Source: Morinoia aosen
Taxonomy: Eukaryota > Arthropoda > Malacostraca > Amphipoda > Talitridae
Direction: 5' to 3'
DNA: 64,000 bases
NCBI GenBank assembly: GCA_030386875.1
Contig: CM059563.1
Location: forward strand, 34,138,139-34,202,138
Part shown: positions 52,001 to 54,161 of the stretch, one piece after another
Position numbering within the stretch: position 1 is the first letter of the stretch
Layout of the letters: every line of letters begins with the position of its first letter
Program-made: the position numbers and the translations under genes
The notes under the pieces: generated by a model
Database searches by the model: none
What the model was told of the DNA's origin: nothing
The model's input: only the letters and a program-made list of their open reading frames with translations

Positions 52001-53818
52001 CATAAAAAACACCCAAAAAACACATATAAACACTAAATAGTGTTTTTTTGTGGGGGGGGTTTATTATTGCTATTTAAATTTCACTTGATTTCAAGGTTAT
52101 AGCATCAAAATAAGCTCAATATTTATATTGTCAAAAAATGAATCTAAGTCATGTGCATGACTATGACAAGAAGAATTCAAAAACAAAAAACAATATACAA
52201 ATCAAATTAGAAAAACCTTAATCACAAAAAAAACTCGAGGGAGTAATATAATTCCATGAATTCCATTTCAAAAGTAAAAAACAAAAACTAAGAAACAAAT
52301 GCAGTTTAACTATTTGATAACATAAAGACTTCTGAATTCTTCTTGTCTTCTAGACTAAACTGCAACTACAGTACTACTGTGTTTCTCTTTCTACATCCAC
52401 TGCCATTTCGTCGTTATTATCTACATCATGTTCGTTTGCGAGATGGCAATATACTGAGACCAATTTCTGTGCGCGTTCCGATCCTAATCTATTTCTCAAT
52501 TTATTCTACACAATTCCCAATGTTGAGAAAATTCTCTCAAAGGATCCTGAACTTGAAGCCAAGAATGATGATTGTTTAAAAACTTTCTGAAAACCAGTGC
52601 CAGTGTTCTTTCAAGAATCTGTATTATTTGCTACATGTCATGGAAGCAGATAATGGGTGACTAGACTAGATGATCCCCTACATTAGATATGTCAATTCCG
52701 TGTTAGTTTAACCTCAATTAGGTATCATGTCAGTTTAACCTCAACTTGATGTTAGTGTAACCTGAATCTTTACAAATGTATAACAGATGTGTTTGTAAAC
52801 ATTTATGACAGCTGTTTGAGAACTTTTGAAACAACGCAATCAGCAATTTTTTACCTCCCAATGTTACTGTGAATTTTTTTCTTTTTACCAGTAAAGTTAT
52901 TATTGCGTGTAAACCATATTAGCTGATTATATCATTGTCGTTATAATCTTTAAAACTTATTACCTGCTGTATGTGAACTTGTGAAAGCGCCCTCATGCAG
53001 CAATCTGTTTACACCAATGTTGTGATATTGAACTCCAATATTTTTCGCTCATGGACTGAGTTTATATGAACTCACGTAATCGCTCTAGATTTTTTTTTCT
53101 TATATACTCTATTCTCTCGTACTTCATAAGCTAGTTTTTTTAAGACAGGAATATCCCTTAAAGCTTGACTCTGTATTTCGTTTTAAGTTTTATAGTACCT
53201 AATTCTTACTGTTTACTAATTTTCATAGAGGCACGATGAAAGGGATGCATCTTAAATCGAATTTTTTTCAATATGTTACTTAACATAGAATTATGGGTCT
53301 TCATTTTAAACAATGATTAATTTTCTAGCCATTTTTACAGGAGTTATTTTATACCGAGTATTAGTTACTACTCTGTTGAATAGAGTACGAGTATGGTGAA
53401 ATTTTTCTTTCTTTAGAATAAATTTCATGAAGCGATCAAAAAATCATCACCATGTTAAAAGCACAAATAAGTGCATCCCAAATGATTTGCTGAAAAAAAG
53501 TGAAAATAAACCCCTTCTCACTATGGACTGCAAAACTCTGAATCAGTGAAGCAATAAGTATTTATCTTCATTCTATTCATCATACATAAGGGTAAAATAC
53601 TGCTTTAATTGTTATAAGATATAGGAAATGAGCAATGCGTACTGCAACTCACCGACGATGAAATCGAACACTGCACCGTCCCGGACATCTGCGGTGGGGT
53701 AGACGGTCGGCTCGATGAGAAGCGCTCCAAGGACTATTAGAAGTCCCGAAGTAACGTGAACCCGAATGTCATTCATCTTCTCTGACGTACCAGGTAGTGG
53801 AAAACAGTTCAATCGAAC
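8431..53818 (-). CDS. GMC-family FAD oxidoreductase (glucose dehydrogenase-like), 13 exons seen, 3' end missing
   Basis: Secreted or luminal glucose-methanol-choline oxidoreductase, an FAD enzyme that oxidises an alcohol or sugar. The order on the minus strand is: signal peptide, FAD-binding Rossmann motif [19 protein letters not shown] signature 1 ([18 protein letters not shown]), signature 2 ([18 protein letters not shown]), [11 protein letters not shown], the substrate region, and the C-terminal GSDAYW...YHP block with the catalytic His. The 13 exons have GT/AG borders and compatible phases and total about 577 residues against 600-630 usual for insect relatives; the GNTNA-type end with the second active-site residue was not found. 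The gene spans over 45 kb because of transposon-filled introns, including a 10-kb LTR element in the intron between 32176 and 18602. No stops or frameshifts, so it is probably functional. Paralogue identity and substrate cannot be told. Confidence 0.9.
8870..9125 (-). pseudogene. MADF-domain relic within GMC intron
   Basis: Minus-strand reading gives [20 protein letters not shown], followed in another frame by [18 protein letters not shown] and FRKELKKV. This is the MADF domain core in order (about 85 residues), broken by at least one frame change near 8960. It has no start region and no C-terminal part. It is related to, but clearly diverged from, the MADF relic at 1435-1790, and is probably a remnant of a Harbinger-type element or a retro-copied gene. 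Confidence 0.72.
9130..10387. other. Intron sequence, no gene seen
   Basis: Part of the GMC intron between exons 12 and 13. AT-rich, and only short random open frames are present. No repeats or element ends were recognised. Confidence 0.5.
10388..10539 (-). CDS. GMC oxidoreductase exon 12 (catalytic His block)
   Basis: Acceptor TTTTGCACTGCAG before 10539 and donor GTAAGT after 10388. Encodes [16 protein letters not shown], then [20 protein letters not shown] and NRLE. It matches the family's PG-C-H---GSD-YW---R-----YHP-GT-RMG. The His of YHP is the expected catalytic base. The following GTC reads CTA here (HPCCTARMG). Starts in phase 0 after exon 11. Confidence 0.92.
10540..11705. other. Intron sequence, no gene seen
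   Basis: AT-rich intronic DNA. A few short open frames without recognisable similarity. Leads directly into the 38-bp minisatellite. Confidence 0.5.
11707..12585. repeat. 38-bp minisatellite, about 23 copies
   Basis: Unit of 38 bp around ATCAGCGAGGGACGCCTACA and TCTCGTTACACCCC; GACGC recurs at 11761 and 11799. Copies are very similar, with C/T changes in the CCCC(C/T)ACC segment and a few CACAAAG variants. The unit length is 2 modulo 3 and has no stop in any forward frame, so it creates a 310-aa open frame from 11706 to 12638 plus an overlapping 123-aa one. These repeat every 38 residues and are artefacts of the repeat. Confidence 0.95.
12639..13139. other. Intron sequence, no gene seen
   Basis: AT-rich stretch between the minisatellite and the pogo-like element. 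No coding similarity recognised. Confidence 0.45.
13142..14797 (+). mobile_element. pogo/Tigger-like DNA transposon, decayed, intact TIRs
   Basis: Terminal inverted repeats GGGTAACATGGGGC (from 13142) and GCCCCATGTTACCC (to 14797) are flanked by TA on each side, the target of the Tc1/mariner-pogo superfamily. Subterminal regions carry many TGGGCCC / GGGGCAATGGG motifs (13160-13190, 13500-13565, 14540-14620), probably transposase binding sites. At 1656 bp it is shorter than full pogo-like elements (2-3 kb), and the DDE catalytic region is missing. Confidence 0.85.
13627..14119 (+). pseudogene. pogo-like transposase relic (CENP-B-type N-terminus)
   Basis: Starts MVRNYTRRT, continues in frame past a stop to [18 protein letters not shown] (Psq-type helix-turn-helix), then shifts frame to [40 protein letters not shown] and LSIRK. 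This is the second (CENP-B-like HTH) DNA-binding domain typical of pogo/Tigger transposases. Stops and frameshifts, plus loss of the DDE domain, make it dead. Confidence 0.8.
14812..15082 (-). mobile_element. tRNA-derived SINE, copy 1
   Basis: Read on the minus strand: tRNA-like head with A box TGGCACAGCGG (15070-15060) and B box GGGTTCGTTCC (about 15027-15016). Then comes the family's central motif AATACCCCACTCGACCCAGG and GAAATGGGTACCGG, and the 3' end CAGGCTTGATTGGAAATAAA. It is the same subfamily as the copy at 35936-36210 (both have ATGCTAAGATCATATG). The tRNA fold is not a real tRNA gene. Confidence 0.88.
15083..17490. other. Intron sequence; extreme AT tract 16400-16630
   Basis: No gene recognised. 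16400-16630 is almost pure A/T built from AATTAATT and ATTATT motifs. Around 15385-15400 there is a short duplication of GGTTACCGTG. Other open frames are short and lack similarity. Confidence 0.5.
17495..17663. mobile_element. Second copy of the Harbinger-like palindromic MITE (degraded)
   Basis: Contains TTCGATCAGAGCGAAAAGGGAACTTCG, an (AC)n run, CAAATATGAGCCTCAGTGGTGAGCCTCG, CGCGCCTCACGGCCGAAATG and TCCCCTAGTGTA. This matches the right half of the 3264-3531 element. The left half is largely degraded (GCGAGGCTCACG and GTCGCGCCTCACG remain). It shows that the element is a dispersed family. Confidence 0.8.
17905..18175 (+). mobile_element. tRNA-derived SINE, copy 2
   Basis: A box TAGCCGAGTGG (17910) and B box GGTTCGAATCC (17954-17964) are nearly perfect class II tRNA promoter boxes, suggesting a Leu/Ser-type tRNA ancestor. 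The body has ACAATACCCCACTCTACTCA and GAAATGGGTACCGGTC; the 3' end is CAGGCTTGATTGGAAATACA. It shares TGTACAAGGTGATATG with copy 4 (45441), a different subfamily from copies 1 and 3. Confidence 0.9.
18529..18602 (-). CDS. GMC oxidoreductase exon 11
   Basis: Acceptor CGTTCCACCAG before 18602 and donor GTAAGT after 18529. Completes a codon split with exon 10 and encodes [17 protein letters not shown] plus VNASFVKR, matching the family's G-KFAL-L--T-AF---GA. Separated from exon 10 by a 13.6-kb intron that contains the whole LTR retrotransposon. Confidence 0.9.
18691..19079. other. Intron sequence, no gene seen
   Basis: AT-rich intron between exon 11 and the mariner relic. Nothing recognised. 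Confidence 0.45.
19080..19680 (-). pseudogene. mariner-family transposase relic (lineage A)
   Basis: On the minus strand a start-like [16 protein letters not shown] (near 19665) is followed, after an internal deletion, by [46 protein letters not shown] and, past a stop and frameshift, NNVIVVPQ and the [12 protein letters not shown] tail. This is the DD34D transposase order. The HDN block holds the second catalytic Asp; the first Asp region is deleted and the third is corrupted. It is a different lineage from the mariner at 46049. The LTR element inserted about 200 bp away. Confidence 0.8.
19877..19880. repeat. Target site duplication CAGC of the LTR element
   Basis: CAGC directly precedes the left LTR (19881) and is repeated directly after the right LTR (29800-29803). 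A 4-bp duplication is typical for Ty3/Gypsy integration. Confidence 0.85.
19881..20189 (-). repeat. 3' LTR
   Basis: Begins TG (TGTTCC) and ends CA (GCGCACA) on the plus strand. On the minus strand it has a TATA box (CATATAAATAGG, about 20163-20174), an initiator-like TCAGTA downstream, and an AATAAAA poly(A) signal near 19950. Beside it, on the minus strand upstream, lies the purine tract GTGGGGGG (20197-20204 region), a plausible polypurine primer. Confidence 0.95.
21187..21501 (-). CDS. Post-pol ORF: myristoylation-motif, single-pass membrane protein (104 aa)
   Basis: Not recognised as any named family. The N-terminus MGNKVS fits the N-myristoylation consensus (Gly2, Ser6). Residues about 47-66 form one strongly hydrophobic helix ([15 protein letters not shown]...), followed at once by the basic IKRDLNR and a roughly 35-residue tail ending [17 protein letters not shown]. 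It occupies the place where env lies in errantiviruses, but has no signal peptide, cysteine pairs or glycosylated ectodomain. Its layout recalls small myristoylated one-pass viral membrane proteins; this is resemblance of design only, not homology. It would need splicing or an internal promoter for expression. Confidence 0.6.
   Translation of the reverse strand: MGNKVSNLNVDTILTAIKANNGQISDELIRHTEETRVDLIPDQLSDIMLLLYTIITIIITVMIIYIKRDLNRVIGRLSGEDVALRRTALKEICNSPKQVIAVSP
21620..21841 (-). CDS. Post-pol ORF of unknown function (73 aa)
   Basis: Starts at the ATG at 21841 ([19 protein letters not shown]) and ends FPTNIQ. It alternates hydrophobic and charged residues ([37 protein letters not shown]), suggesting a small beta-rich fold. 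It lies 119 bp upstream of the membrane-protein ORF in the same strand, so both may sit on one subgenomic or spliced RNA. No family recognised. It could be an exon of a longer spliced protein. Confidence 0.45.
   Translation of the reverse strand: MCTGVNQLWQPQETKIVFGIKIRKEVLQEAYCNFQVFLNLESPLRTRIQVFESGEHVELVFIIRIAAFPTNIQ
21951..22056. repeat. (TTGA)n microsatellite inside the LTR element
   Basis: About 26 TTGA/ATTG tetranucleotide units with three single-base interruptions (ATTAATTG, TTTATTGA). It lies in the element's 3' region between pol and the LTR, an uncommon place for a long pure array in a young retroelement. Confidence 0.95.
22270..22524 (-). CDS. Possible small cysteine-rich ORF (84 aa), doubtful
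   Basis: Open frame just downstream of pol on the same strand, with eight cysteines (for example [18 protein letters not shown]). No similarity recognised, and nothing beyond its strand and position in the element argues that it is expressed. Listed because the element otherwise has about 1.2 kb without explanation after pol. Confidence 0.25.
   Translation of the reverse strand: MSCVRKYCVALTPSEEMLSSGCCHTVVATSRAVLIKPSARVDKLSCNRGDVDTRVRVCNRENCLESAADCLTTMLGSVVGMKAS
22675..26277 (-). CDS. pol: Pol: reverse transcriptase, RNase H, integrase (1200 aa)
   Basis: Copies element RNA to DNA and integrates it. After a roughly 220-residue linker, RT begins near residue 260; the polymerase box is FMDD at about 424 (Phe instead of Tyr, common in Gypsy). 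RNase H has [15 protein letters not shown] (about 571) and YTDHKPL. Integrase has an H-H-C-C zinc region (HYLSHTD ... CDICK), then D in SMDFYGPL, D in LLSDNALEF and E in GIVERC, with exactly 35 residues between the second D and the E. It ends with a short GP-type tail. The frame is continuous with protease upstream except for one TAA at 26356-26358, so the true product probably starts upstream by readthrough or is cut by this mutation. Confidence 0.95.
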   Translation of the reverse strand: MENTECLMVDTITSRAKKKVLNKLREKRTCIAEKASEEVRRDGKRENQPVRGVVAVTNSQTRPRPLRVHTQRIEIAPNVILKHVGHVGKCKNGEYIIKKATLKEGICVAEAIVRVNNRRKIPLLLINSSDRAIVLPENAIISTLEKVERDHIESEVYLSDVQGELKEGLSTFVEAASVVQDSHLDVEKKDTNSKSVGITGVVDEGYVYDSKEVARGRRKLNNDDIKCNDDEMKPELLSLLNEFRDVITIDNESISAAAIKPYKIRLKPNVDVVNVPPYRIAHRYMEDLKVVNEKMLDDGIIRPSISAYNSPIIVVHKKDGTIRPVVDFRKVNEVIHEESFPLPRVDELLYSLNGQKYFSKLDLRSGYHNITLTDESKEITAFTVGSRKYEFNRLPFGLKTSPAYFQSVMTQTLSPVLGKLSFVFMDDVLIFSKEKAQHLADIKVVLELLRNARLSIKTEKCEFFRNEIEYLGHSISGMGTRSTGTDKVKNLEIPKNVKQLQSFLGLVNFFRRYIKNFASIASPLYNLLKKNVEFNWSKDCQNAFEKLKGELCESTVLSHPNFDQKFHLFCDASNVGIGAVLLQSSTDKVRNMRPVAFFSKTLNSTQRRYSTTKKEMFAIVEALKYFKYLVLGYDLVIYTDHKPLVPLFSKKLPEDNTLARWSIYVQAFDAKLKYFSGKANSAADALSRLNHDKKPLTERELLECTELTPDVETFPVVTRLQAAAAGNKCNKPVTEGEFEETMPGNDDGRNNNSTAESPRREPSDFNSRQKTSLCRLDKVNKTTDHSSIKDNWSLDEFKREQDSDAFCSEMKDALENATKVSNTDMNEFLIMNDILYKRRRIDNRPSTILTIVVPYTLLHRTILFIHYLSHTDLNHTLFKFKLKYFHPYERTITRKIVESCDICKILKSRIPTPIKILNAPIGTRCFQTVSMDFYGPLPMTDNGNKYILVFIDLFSRFVKLYSTSDRCTETVTDCLWNFCCLFGTPDVLLSDNALEFKSSNVRNFTKGLSILKKEVLAYSPFSNGIVERCNGKIRHLLKLYLNFLTHNEWDRLLDIVENSINNSYNETLGDTPAYTVFGRDTCVYISSTNLEDFNVATTYEDVHKQKFTESSIVVNNIRNAIINATIERTAYRNMKRRDKNFKVTDRVLVKNHAKKHKLQLNFLGPGIIEKLGKNYADIKIGNKIIRSNLNYVLPLDKLRR
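26356..26904 (-). CDS. Aspartic protease (retropepsin) region of Pol
   Basis: Contains the active-site motif [13 protein letters not shown] (Asp-Ser-Gly) and the C-terminal [11 protein letters not shown] typical of retropepsins. The open frame actually continues upstream to the frameshift site near 27066; the position at 26904 is a GTG, not a real start. Upstream there is a tandem duplication of (S/A)EDSLVKNVE. It ends at TAA 26356-26358 in the same frame as RT, so a single nonsense codon separates protease from RT. Confidence 0.88.
   Translation of the reverse strand: MLNMSEDSLVKNVEMIDPLIKCENRYESLGEAELSDDLNAHGTSFESHLTTNVCKYEEDEEVEVTGQNELFVIRKSHKPMIVLRKDADLWNALIDSGSEKCLISYHRISEISNDVKPSSLTIKGVNAKSNVEGEVELVLKLKNGVSLKTNALIIKDGIYNYDVIIGRDLLDKNAVVDLKQGC
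27060..27290 (-). CDS. Gag C-terminal zinc-knuckle extension beyond an in-frame TAG
   Basis: In the same frame as Gag and directly after the TAG at 27291-27293. Encodes a CCHC nucleocapsid knuckle, [14 protein letters not shown], then arginine-rich residues and a TAA at 27060-27062. Nucleocapsid knuckles normally belong to the end of Gag, so the intact ancestor had no stop here, or the stop is read through. Confidence 0.85.
   Translation of the reverse strand, partial: KPGSSQTATEHSLRDVACFRCNKLGHYARDCRSRRDYLNRPGRPDRVRARGQYKTRMSEKGQVETYQTNSANDFLA
27066..27072 (-). promoter_or_regulatory. Predicted -1 ribosomal frameshift heptamer TTTTTTA
   Basis: On the minus strand the Gag frame reads GAT TTT TTA GCG TAA. 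T TTT TTA is the canonical X XXY YYZ slippery heptamer in the correct phase, two codons before the Gag stop. A -1 shift enters the frame that runs, open, through protease. The -1 frame has a TGA just upstream (in AATGAT), so the overlap is only about a dozen bases and the slip must happen here. Confidence 0.85.
27291..28502 (-). CDS. gag: Gag polyprotein, capsid part
   Basis: Structural polyprotein. The chosen start is the ATG at 28502 ([11 protein letters not shown]), in preference to the upstream ATG at 28538. A Thr/Val-rich segment follows, then a helical capsid-like region (about residues 90-270), an Arg/Gly-rich stretch ([13 protein letters not shown]) and a cysteine cluster [11 protein letters not shown] near the end. 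It stops at TAG 27291-27293 right before the zinc knuckle, which continues in the same frame. Confidence 0.85.
   Translation of the reverse strand: MSDSDSDEYEYIRTTPYVTRVGRVSVPIFFTMATTTTVTPVTCAVTATSPVTSTVTAVTTSIVGPIPSVVIAGQDLPQYRGRKRKNDPDFIGNKSLETHIKNVRAYFNMLSDNSEEAKLNLLLRTADKRVGDFNTVVASIISEGYELSFEEVVHLLENIYVSKGERSLHAVACDLNNVRLKRNDALASQFVAILSKIRKLTHRIMTSPECSNRAHPYVVNCPDPVALDKYVENTLIVALAMVIINPLVTEDFSKKLFNKPFNSSEELLQRLVTVIRNFPEDKQILATRSERSMEIYCAEDDHSSESNFDAACDEAEVHTTERGGFRGRGRTRRPYWRPNFPRPTFRARPHVKSYVGDRELGTLEVQALETADTKRCSKCYNHVCVCQGQSVSGTVVARKPTDW
28539..29490 (-). other. LTR-element leader and putative primer binding site
   Basis: Untranslated leader between the 5' LTR and Gag. Right after the LTR (minus strand, from 29490) the sequence is TTCTGGTGGCCCGTGTATGG; the TGGTGGCCCG part, starting 3 nt after the LTR, could pair with a tRNA 3' end (complement of CCA), but I cannot assign the tRNA. 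Short direct repeats of TCTTTCTCGAAGAGT at 29228-29265 and of GAGAACAATGG at 28735-28785. Confidence 0.55.
29491..29799 (-). repeat. 5' LTR
   Basis: Identical to the 3' LTR except for T instead of G at the seventh base. On the minus strand it provides the TATA-containing promoter for the element. Followed by CAGC (29800-29803), the duplicated target. Confidence 0.95.
29804..32175. other. Intron sequence, no gene seen
   Basis: Remainder of the 13.6-kb intron. 30930-31460 is less AT-rich than its surroundings, with C-rich patches (CACACCCCTCCCCTCCTTCC near 31000), and may be an unrecognised repeat. No coding similarity. Confidence 0.45.
32176..32353 (-). CDS. GMC oxidoreductase exon 10
   Basis: Acceptor CTTTGCAG before 32353 and donor GTGAGG after 32176. 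Encodes [40 protein letters not shown] and [19 protein letters not shown], matching the family's L--P-S-G-I-L-S-NP-D-P-IDPNY---P-D---L. Ends in phase 1. Confidence 0.93.
32354..34440. other. Intron sequence; short tandem duplication 33620-33780
   Basis: No gene seen. 33620-33780 holds two diverged copies of an approximately 85-bp unit (CGTGATGGAAGAAGTTGAAC... and TGTGATGGCAGAATTTGAGC..., each followed by AATTAGAGCA(T/C)ACT(T/A)AAGTT). Confidence 0.5.
34443..35060 (+). mobile_element. Penelope-like element remnant between inverted repeats (copy 2)
   Basis: Flanked by inverted repeats of about 90 bp: 34443-34529 (GGAATTTAAAAACCAAGAAA, TTTCTCACGAACTATAAATTT) is the reverse complement of 34965-35060. 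Between them is a GIY-YIG endonuclease remnant. Inverted terminal repeats are a known state of Penelope-like elements. The RT is missing. Confidence 0.75.
34537..34833 (+). pseudogene. Penelope-like GIY-YIG endonuclease remnant
   Basis: 98-residue open frame: [14 protein letters not shown] (the GIY-like C-x2-C-x3-YIG start), [48 protein letters not shown] and KEEPELN. These follow the order of PLE endonucleases (YVGST, R--EH-G, S-I--H---C, F-IL-----DLRILESLYI--E-PELN). The part around the second motif has an insertion or mutation ([10 protein letters not shown]), so it is probably inactive. Confidence 0.8.
35293..35450 (-). CDS. GMC oxidoreductase exon 9
   Basis: Acceptor TTTGAACAG before 35450 and donor GTGAGC after 35293. 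Encodes [35 protein letters not shown] and [10 protein letters not shown], the variable substrate-side region (family P-G----GF-------P-IQF). In phase with exons 8 and 10. Confidence 0.88.
35648..35801 (-). CDS. GMC oxidoreductase exon 8
   Basis: Acceptor GTTTTCAG before 35801 and donor GTAGTT after 35648 (weak consensus). Encodes [20 protein letters not shown], then [12 protein letters not shown] and [24 protein letters not shown] is diagnostic of GMC enzymes. Continues directly from exon 7 (HLDHVG). Confidence 0.93.
35936..36215 (+). mobile_element. tRNA-derived SINE, copy 3
   Basis: A box TGGCACAGCGG (35944-35954), B box GGTTCGTATCC (35988-35998), body CACAATACCCCACTCAACCC and GAAATGGGTACCGGC, 3' end CAGGCTTGATTGGAAATAAA then GCATCC. 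Sits about 135 bp upstream of exon 8 in the intron, antisense to the gene. Confidence 0.9.
36216..38640. other. Intron sequence, no gene seen
   Basis: AT-rich intron of the GMC gene. Only short open frames; none recognised. A minus-strand frame at 38364-38555 with possible splice signals was examined and rejected as an exon. Confidence 0.5.
38640..40480 (+). mobile_element. Degenerate non-LTR retrotransposon (LINE, CR1/Jockey-like RT)
   Basis: Fragments in LINE order on the plus strand with many stops and frame changes: [13 protein letters not shown] (39335-39375; RT start, compare RPISLTS..K..E), [25 protein letters not shown] (39495), [14 protein letters not shown] (39690-39735, the diagnostic VPQGSVLAP box), then [18 protein letters not shown] (40178) and SNFSYQELR near the C-terminus. 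The YADD region is unrecognisable. The 5' border is a guess; the 3' end may reach 40690. Confidence 0.75.
41029..41142 (-). CDS. GMC oxidoreductase exon 7 (signature 2)
   Basis: Acceptor GCGTCACAG before 41142 and donor GTGAGT after 41029. Encodes [20 protein letters not shown] and [18 protein letters not shown], containing PROSITE-type GMC signature 2 ([18 protein letters not shown]). Phase 0 on both sides. Confidence 0.95.
41143..43911. other. Intron sequence, no gene seen
   Basis: AT-rich intronic DNA. Nothing recognised on either strand. Confidence 0.5.
43912..43968 (-). CDS. GMC oxidoreductase exon 6 (57-nt micro-exon)
   Basis: Acceptor TCTTTTCAG before 43968 and donor GTAAGT after 43912. 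Encodes [19 protein letters not shown], matching the family's VLF----RA-GV-Y--NG. Exactly 19 codons, phase 0 both sides. Easily missed by ORF-based annotation. Confidence 0.92.
43969..45168. other. Intron with a GC-rich patch at 44420-44520
   Basis: Mostly AT-rich. 44430-44515 is unusually GC-rich (GGCGCTCGCCGCCCACAGGCGAGAAGG) with a self-complementary CTCGCC/GGCGAG pair, but no coding similarity was recognised. Confidence 0.45.
45169..45293 (-). CDS. GMC oxidoreductase exon 5
   Basis: Acceptor TTTGTGCAG before 45293 and donor GTGAGT after 45169. Encodes [20 protein letters not shown] and [21 protein letters not shown], matching the family's G-R-S-AKA-L-P-RDR-NL-L---A-V-KV. Confidence 0.94.
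45441..45732 (+). mobile_element. tRNA-derived SINE, copy 4, with (ATT)n tail
   Basis: A box TAGCCATGTGG (45443), B box GGATCGAATCTC (45485), body CACAATACCCCACTCTACCC and GAAATGGGTACCGGTC, 3' end CAGGCTTGATTGGAAATAAA, then GCATCCG and a pure (ATT)n run of about eight units (45708-45732). It belongs with copy 2 (TGTACAAGGTGATATG). Confidence 0.9.
46049..47253 (+). mobile_element. mariner DNA transposon, decayed (lineage B)
   Basis: About 1.2 kb, the usual mariner size. Imperfect TIRs are recognisable (CAAAAAGTTCCGTCCATTT on the left, reverse complement CAAACCAGTTCTGTCAGTTT on the right) and TA dinucleotides are present near both ends. It contains the transposase pseudogene at about 46320-47176, lies in the GMC intron between exons 4 and 5, and has a short (AC)n run at 47190-47204. 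Confidence 0.8.
46320..47176 (+). pseudogene. mariner transposase pseudogene
   Basis: Reads [12 protein letters not shown], stop, [40 protein letters not shown] and RLGKT, then frame changes to [16 protein letters not shown], stop, [40 protein letters not shown] and [16 protein letters not shown], and a tail with [15 protein letters not shown]. Of the catalytic DD34D triad, the second (HDN) and third (SDY) Asp remain. The first, expected in SDEN, is AAT (Asn) at 46684-46686. The N-terminal third is lost, and there are several stops. Confidence 0.9.
47254..48885. other. Intron sequence, no gene seen
   Basis: AT-rich intron between GMC exons 4 and 5. No similarity recognised. Confidence 0.5.
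48886..49020 (-). CDS. GMC oxidoreductase exon 4
   Basis: Acceptor TTTTATCCACAG before 49020 and donor GTAAAT after 48886. After the one base carried from exon 3 it encodes [20 protein letters not shown] and [22 protein letters not shown], matching YHG-GGPL-V------PL---F--A--ELG----D-NG. The longest open frame across this stretch is a different, wrong frame. Confidence 0.92.
49207..49396 (-). CDS. GMC oxidoreductase exon 3 (signature 1)
   Basis: Acceptor TTTTTTCCGACAG before 49396 and donor GTGAGT after 49207. Encodes [24 protein letters not shown] and [20 protein letters not shown], then [19 protein letters not shown]. It contains GMC signature 1. I chose the upstream AG because RQIHPQGKV then follows exon 2 (…FIGN) in phase and matches the family's NRQI-W-RGKV-GGSS. 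Confidence 0.93.
49397..51692. other. Intron sequence, no gene seen
   Basis: Mostly AT-rich, except for a GC-richer block around 50480-50680 that contains the 25-bp tandem repeat. No coding similarity recognised. Confidence 0.5.
50535..50632. repeat. 25-bp tandem repeat, 4 copies
   Basis: Unit ACTCGCTAGGGGTCTGTGAC TCGCC; the first two copies are identical, the third has CCAGG, and the fourth is diverged (ATTGAGG). Confidence 0.92.
51693..51901 (-). CDS. GMC oxidoreductase exon 2 (FAD-binding Rossmann motif)
   Basis: Acceptor TTGGTTTCAG before 51901 and donor GTAAGT after 51693. With the last base of exon 1 it encodes [16 protein letters not shown] (GxGxxG dinucleotide loop), then [20 protein letters not shown] (LLEAGG: the Glu that holds the FAD ribose) and [20 protein letters not shown]. 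Confidence 0.95.
51902..53652. other. First coding intron, no gene seen
   Basis: AT-rich, with many A runs (52170-52310). A short palindrome AAACACTAAATAGTGTTTTT near 52029. Nothing recognised as coding. Confidence 0.5.
53653..53818 (-). CDS. GMC oxidoreductase exon 1 (signal peptide; start ATG 53776)
   Basis: The coding part is 53776-53653: [20 protein letters not shown], then [21 protein letters not shown]. The hydrophobic [11 protein letters not shown] segment is a signal peptide; FDFIV starts the Rossmann beta strand finished in exon 2. Donor GTGAGT after 53653. A good acceptor CTCTCTTCCAG just before 53818 implies an upstream non-coding exon. I chose the ATG at 53776 since the open frame further upstream crosses that acceptor. 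Confidence 0.88.
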
Positions 53819-53954
53819 CTGGAAGAGAGATAACATTAAACATTTCAAAAGAACTATTTAGTGCCCATATAAACTCTTATTTTCATAGCAATTATAAACT
53901 GTGAGTTCCTACATGTTGTACAGAATAGAATTCACGTCGTAGTATTGCCTAGAA

Positions 53955-54161
53955 CAGTGGTTCTTAACCCCCGGGTCGCGACCCAAAGTTGGGTCACCAA
54001 GCCCTTTTATTGGATCGCTAAAGGTTTGTGTAATATAAATATATAAACCCTTTATATAACATGAAAATACCATAATTTACAATAATCATAGAAGGCTTGG
54101 GTCACGGGTTGTTATTTTAAGCAGATTTTGGGTCACTGCCAAAAAAGGTTGAGAACCACTG
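53955..54161. mobile_element. hAT-type MITE (207 bp)
   Basis: Terminal inverted repeats CAGTGGTTCTTAACC and GGTTGAGAACCACTG, with subterminal GGGTCGCGACCCAAAGTTGG and GGTCACTGCC. CAGTGGTTCT is a widespread hAT terminus. I could not confirm an 8-bp target duplication in the flanks (GCCTAGAA versus TACTGGTA), so the insertion is probably old. It lies about 140 bp upstream of exon 1's acceptor. Confidence 0.85.
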
